A stretch of DNA of 14,136 bases, taken from NCBI GenBank assembly GCA_030607635.1, contig JAUWJP010000016.1, positions 1-14,136 on the forward strand. Direction: 5' to 3'. The position numbers and the translations under genes are program-made. This document shows positions 14,127 through 14,136 of this stretch, in pieces; the stretch's first letter is position 1, and each line of letters begins with the position of its first letter. Below the pieces are notes generated by a model. The model had not been told where the DNA came from and made no database searches. It was given only the letters and a program-made list of their open reading frames with translations. Source of the stretch: Candidatus Aminicenantota bacterium (GTDB lineage Bacteria; Acidobacteriota; Aminicenantia; Aminicenantales; Aminicenantaceae).

Positions 14127-14136
14127 TTGCTTACCT

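Overview
The window looks like a stretch of a bacterial chromosome beside its replication-initiation genes. The host is probably a Gram-negative (diderm), anaerobic bacterium. The diderm inference rests on a predicted outer-membrane beta-barrel protein and two predicted lipoproteins; the anaerobic inference rests on a complete Rnf ferredoxin:NAD+ oxidoreductase cluster. The Rnf gene order (CDGEAB) is the one I associate with Clostridia-type clusters. Moderate GC and the peptidase/propeller/barrel protein would fit an uncultured Acidobacteriota/Aminicenantes-like lineage, but that placement is a guess. I see no tRNA, rRNA, CRISPR array or transposase gene.

Layout. Positions 1-184 hold the 3' end of an unidentified gene. 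Positions 185-378 are a regulatory gap with three short dyads and a candidate sigma70-type promoter. Positions 379-5686 hold a tightly overlapping seven-gene operon on the + strand, rnfC-rnfD-rnfG-rnfE-rnfA-rnfB-rseC. Positions 5687-5917 are a convergent gap. On the - strand follow dnaN (5918-7018), a 97 % AT segment, and dnaA (7133-8464). Upstream of dnaA lies a cluster of DnaA boxes, including one perfect TTATCCACA, placed between the dnaA promoter and its start codon. Also on the - strand, upstream of dnaA, is a three-gene operon (12567 down to 8598): a small TPR lipoprotein, an unknown lipoprotein, and a 981-residue protein combining a HExxH peptidase, a TolB-like propeller and an outer-membrane barrel. 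A structured intergenic region separates it from the divergent + strand genes folD (12820-13740) and rpmB (13818-14069). The last 67 bases hold a REP-like imperfect palindrome.

How the genes work together. RnfB takes electrons from ferredoxin, and RnfA/E, D, G and C pass them to NAD+ while pumping Na+ or H+. The RseC-type protein at the operon end is the accessory found with Rnf/Rsx systems. DnaA and the sliding clamp DnaN start and sustain replication; the boxes in the dnaA leader suggest autoregulation, an origin element, or both. The - strand envelope operon has no assigned function and is the most interesting unexplained unit. FolD supplies one-carbon folates and L28 is a ribosomal protein; both are ordinary housekeeping genes with their own recognisable promoters.
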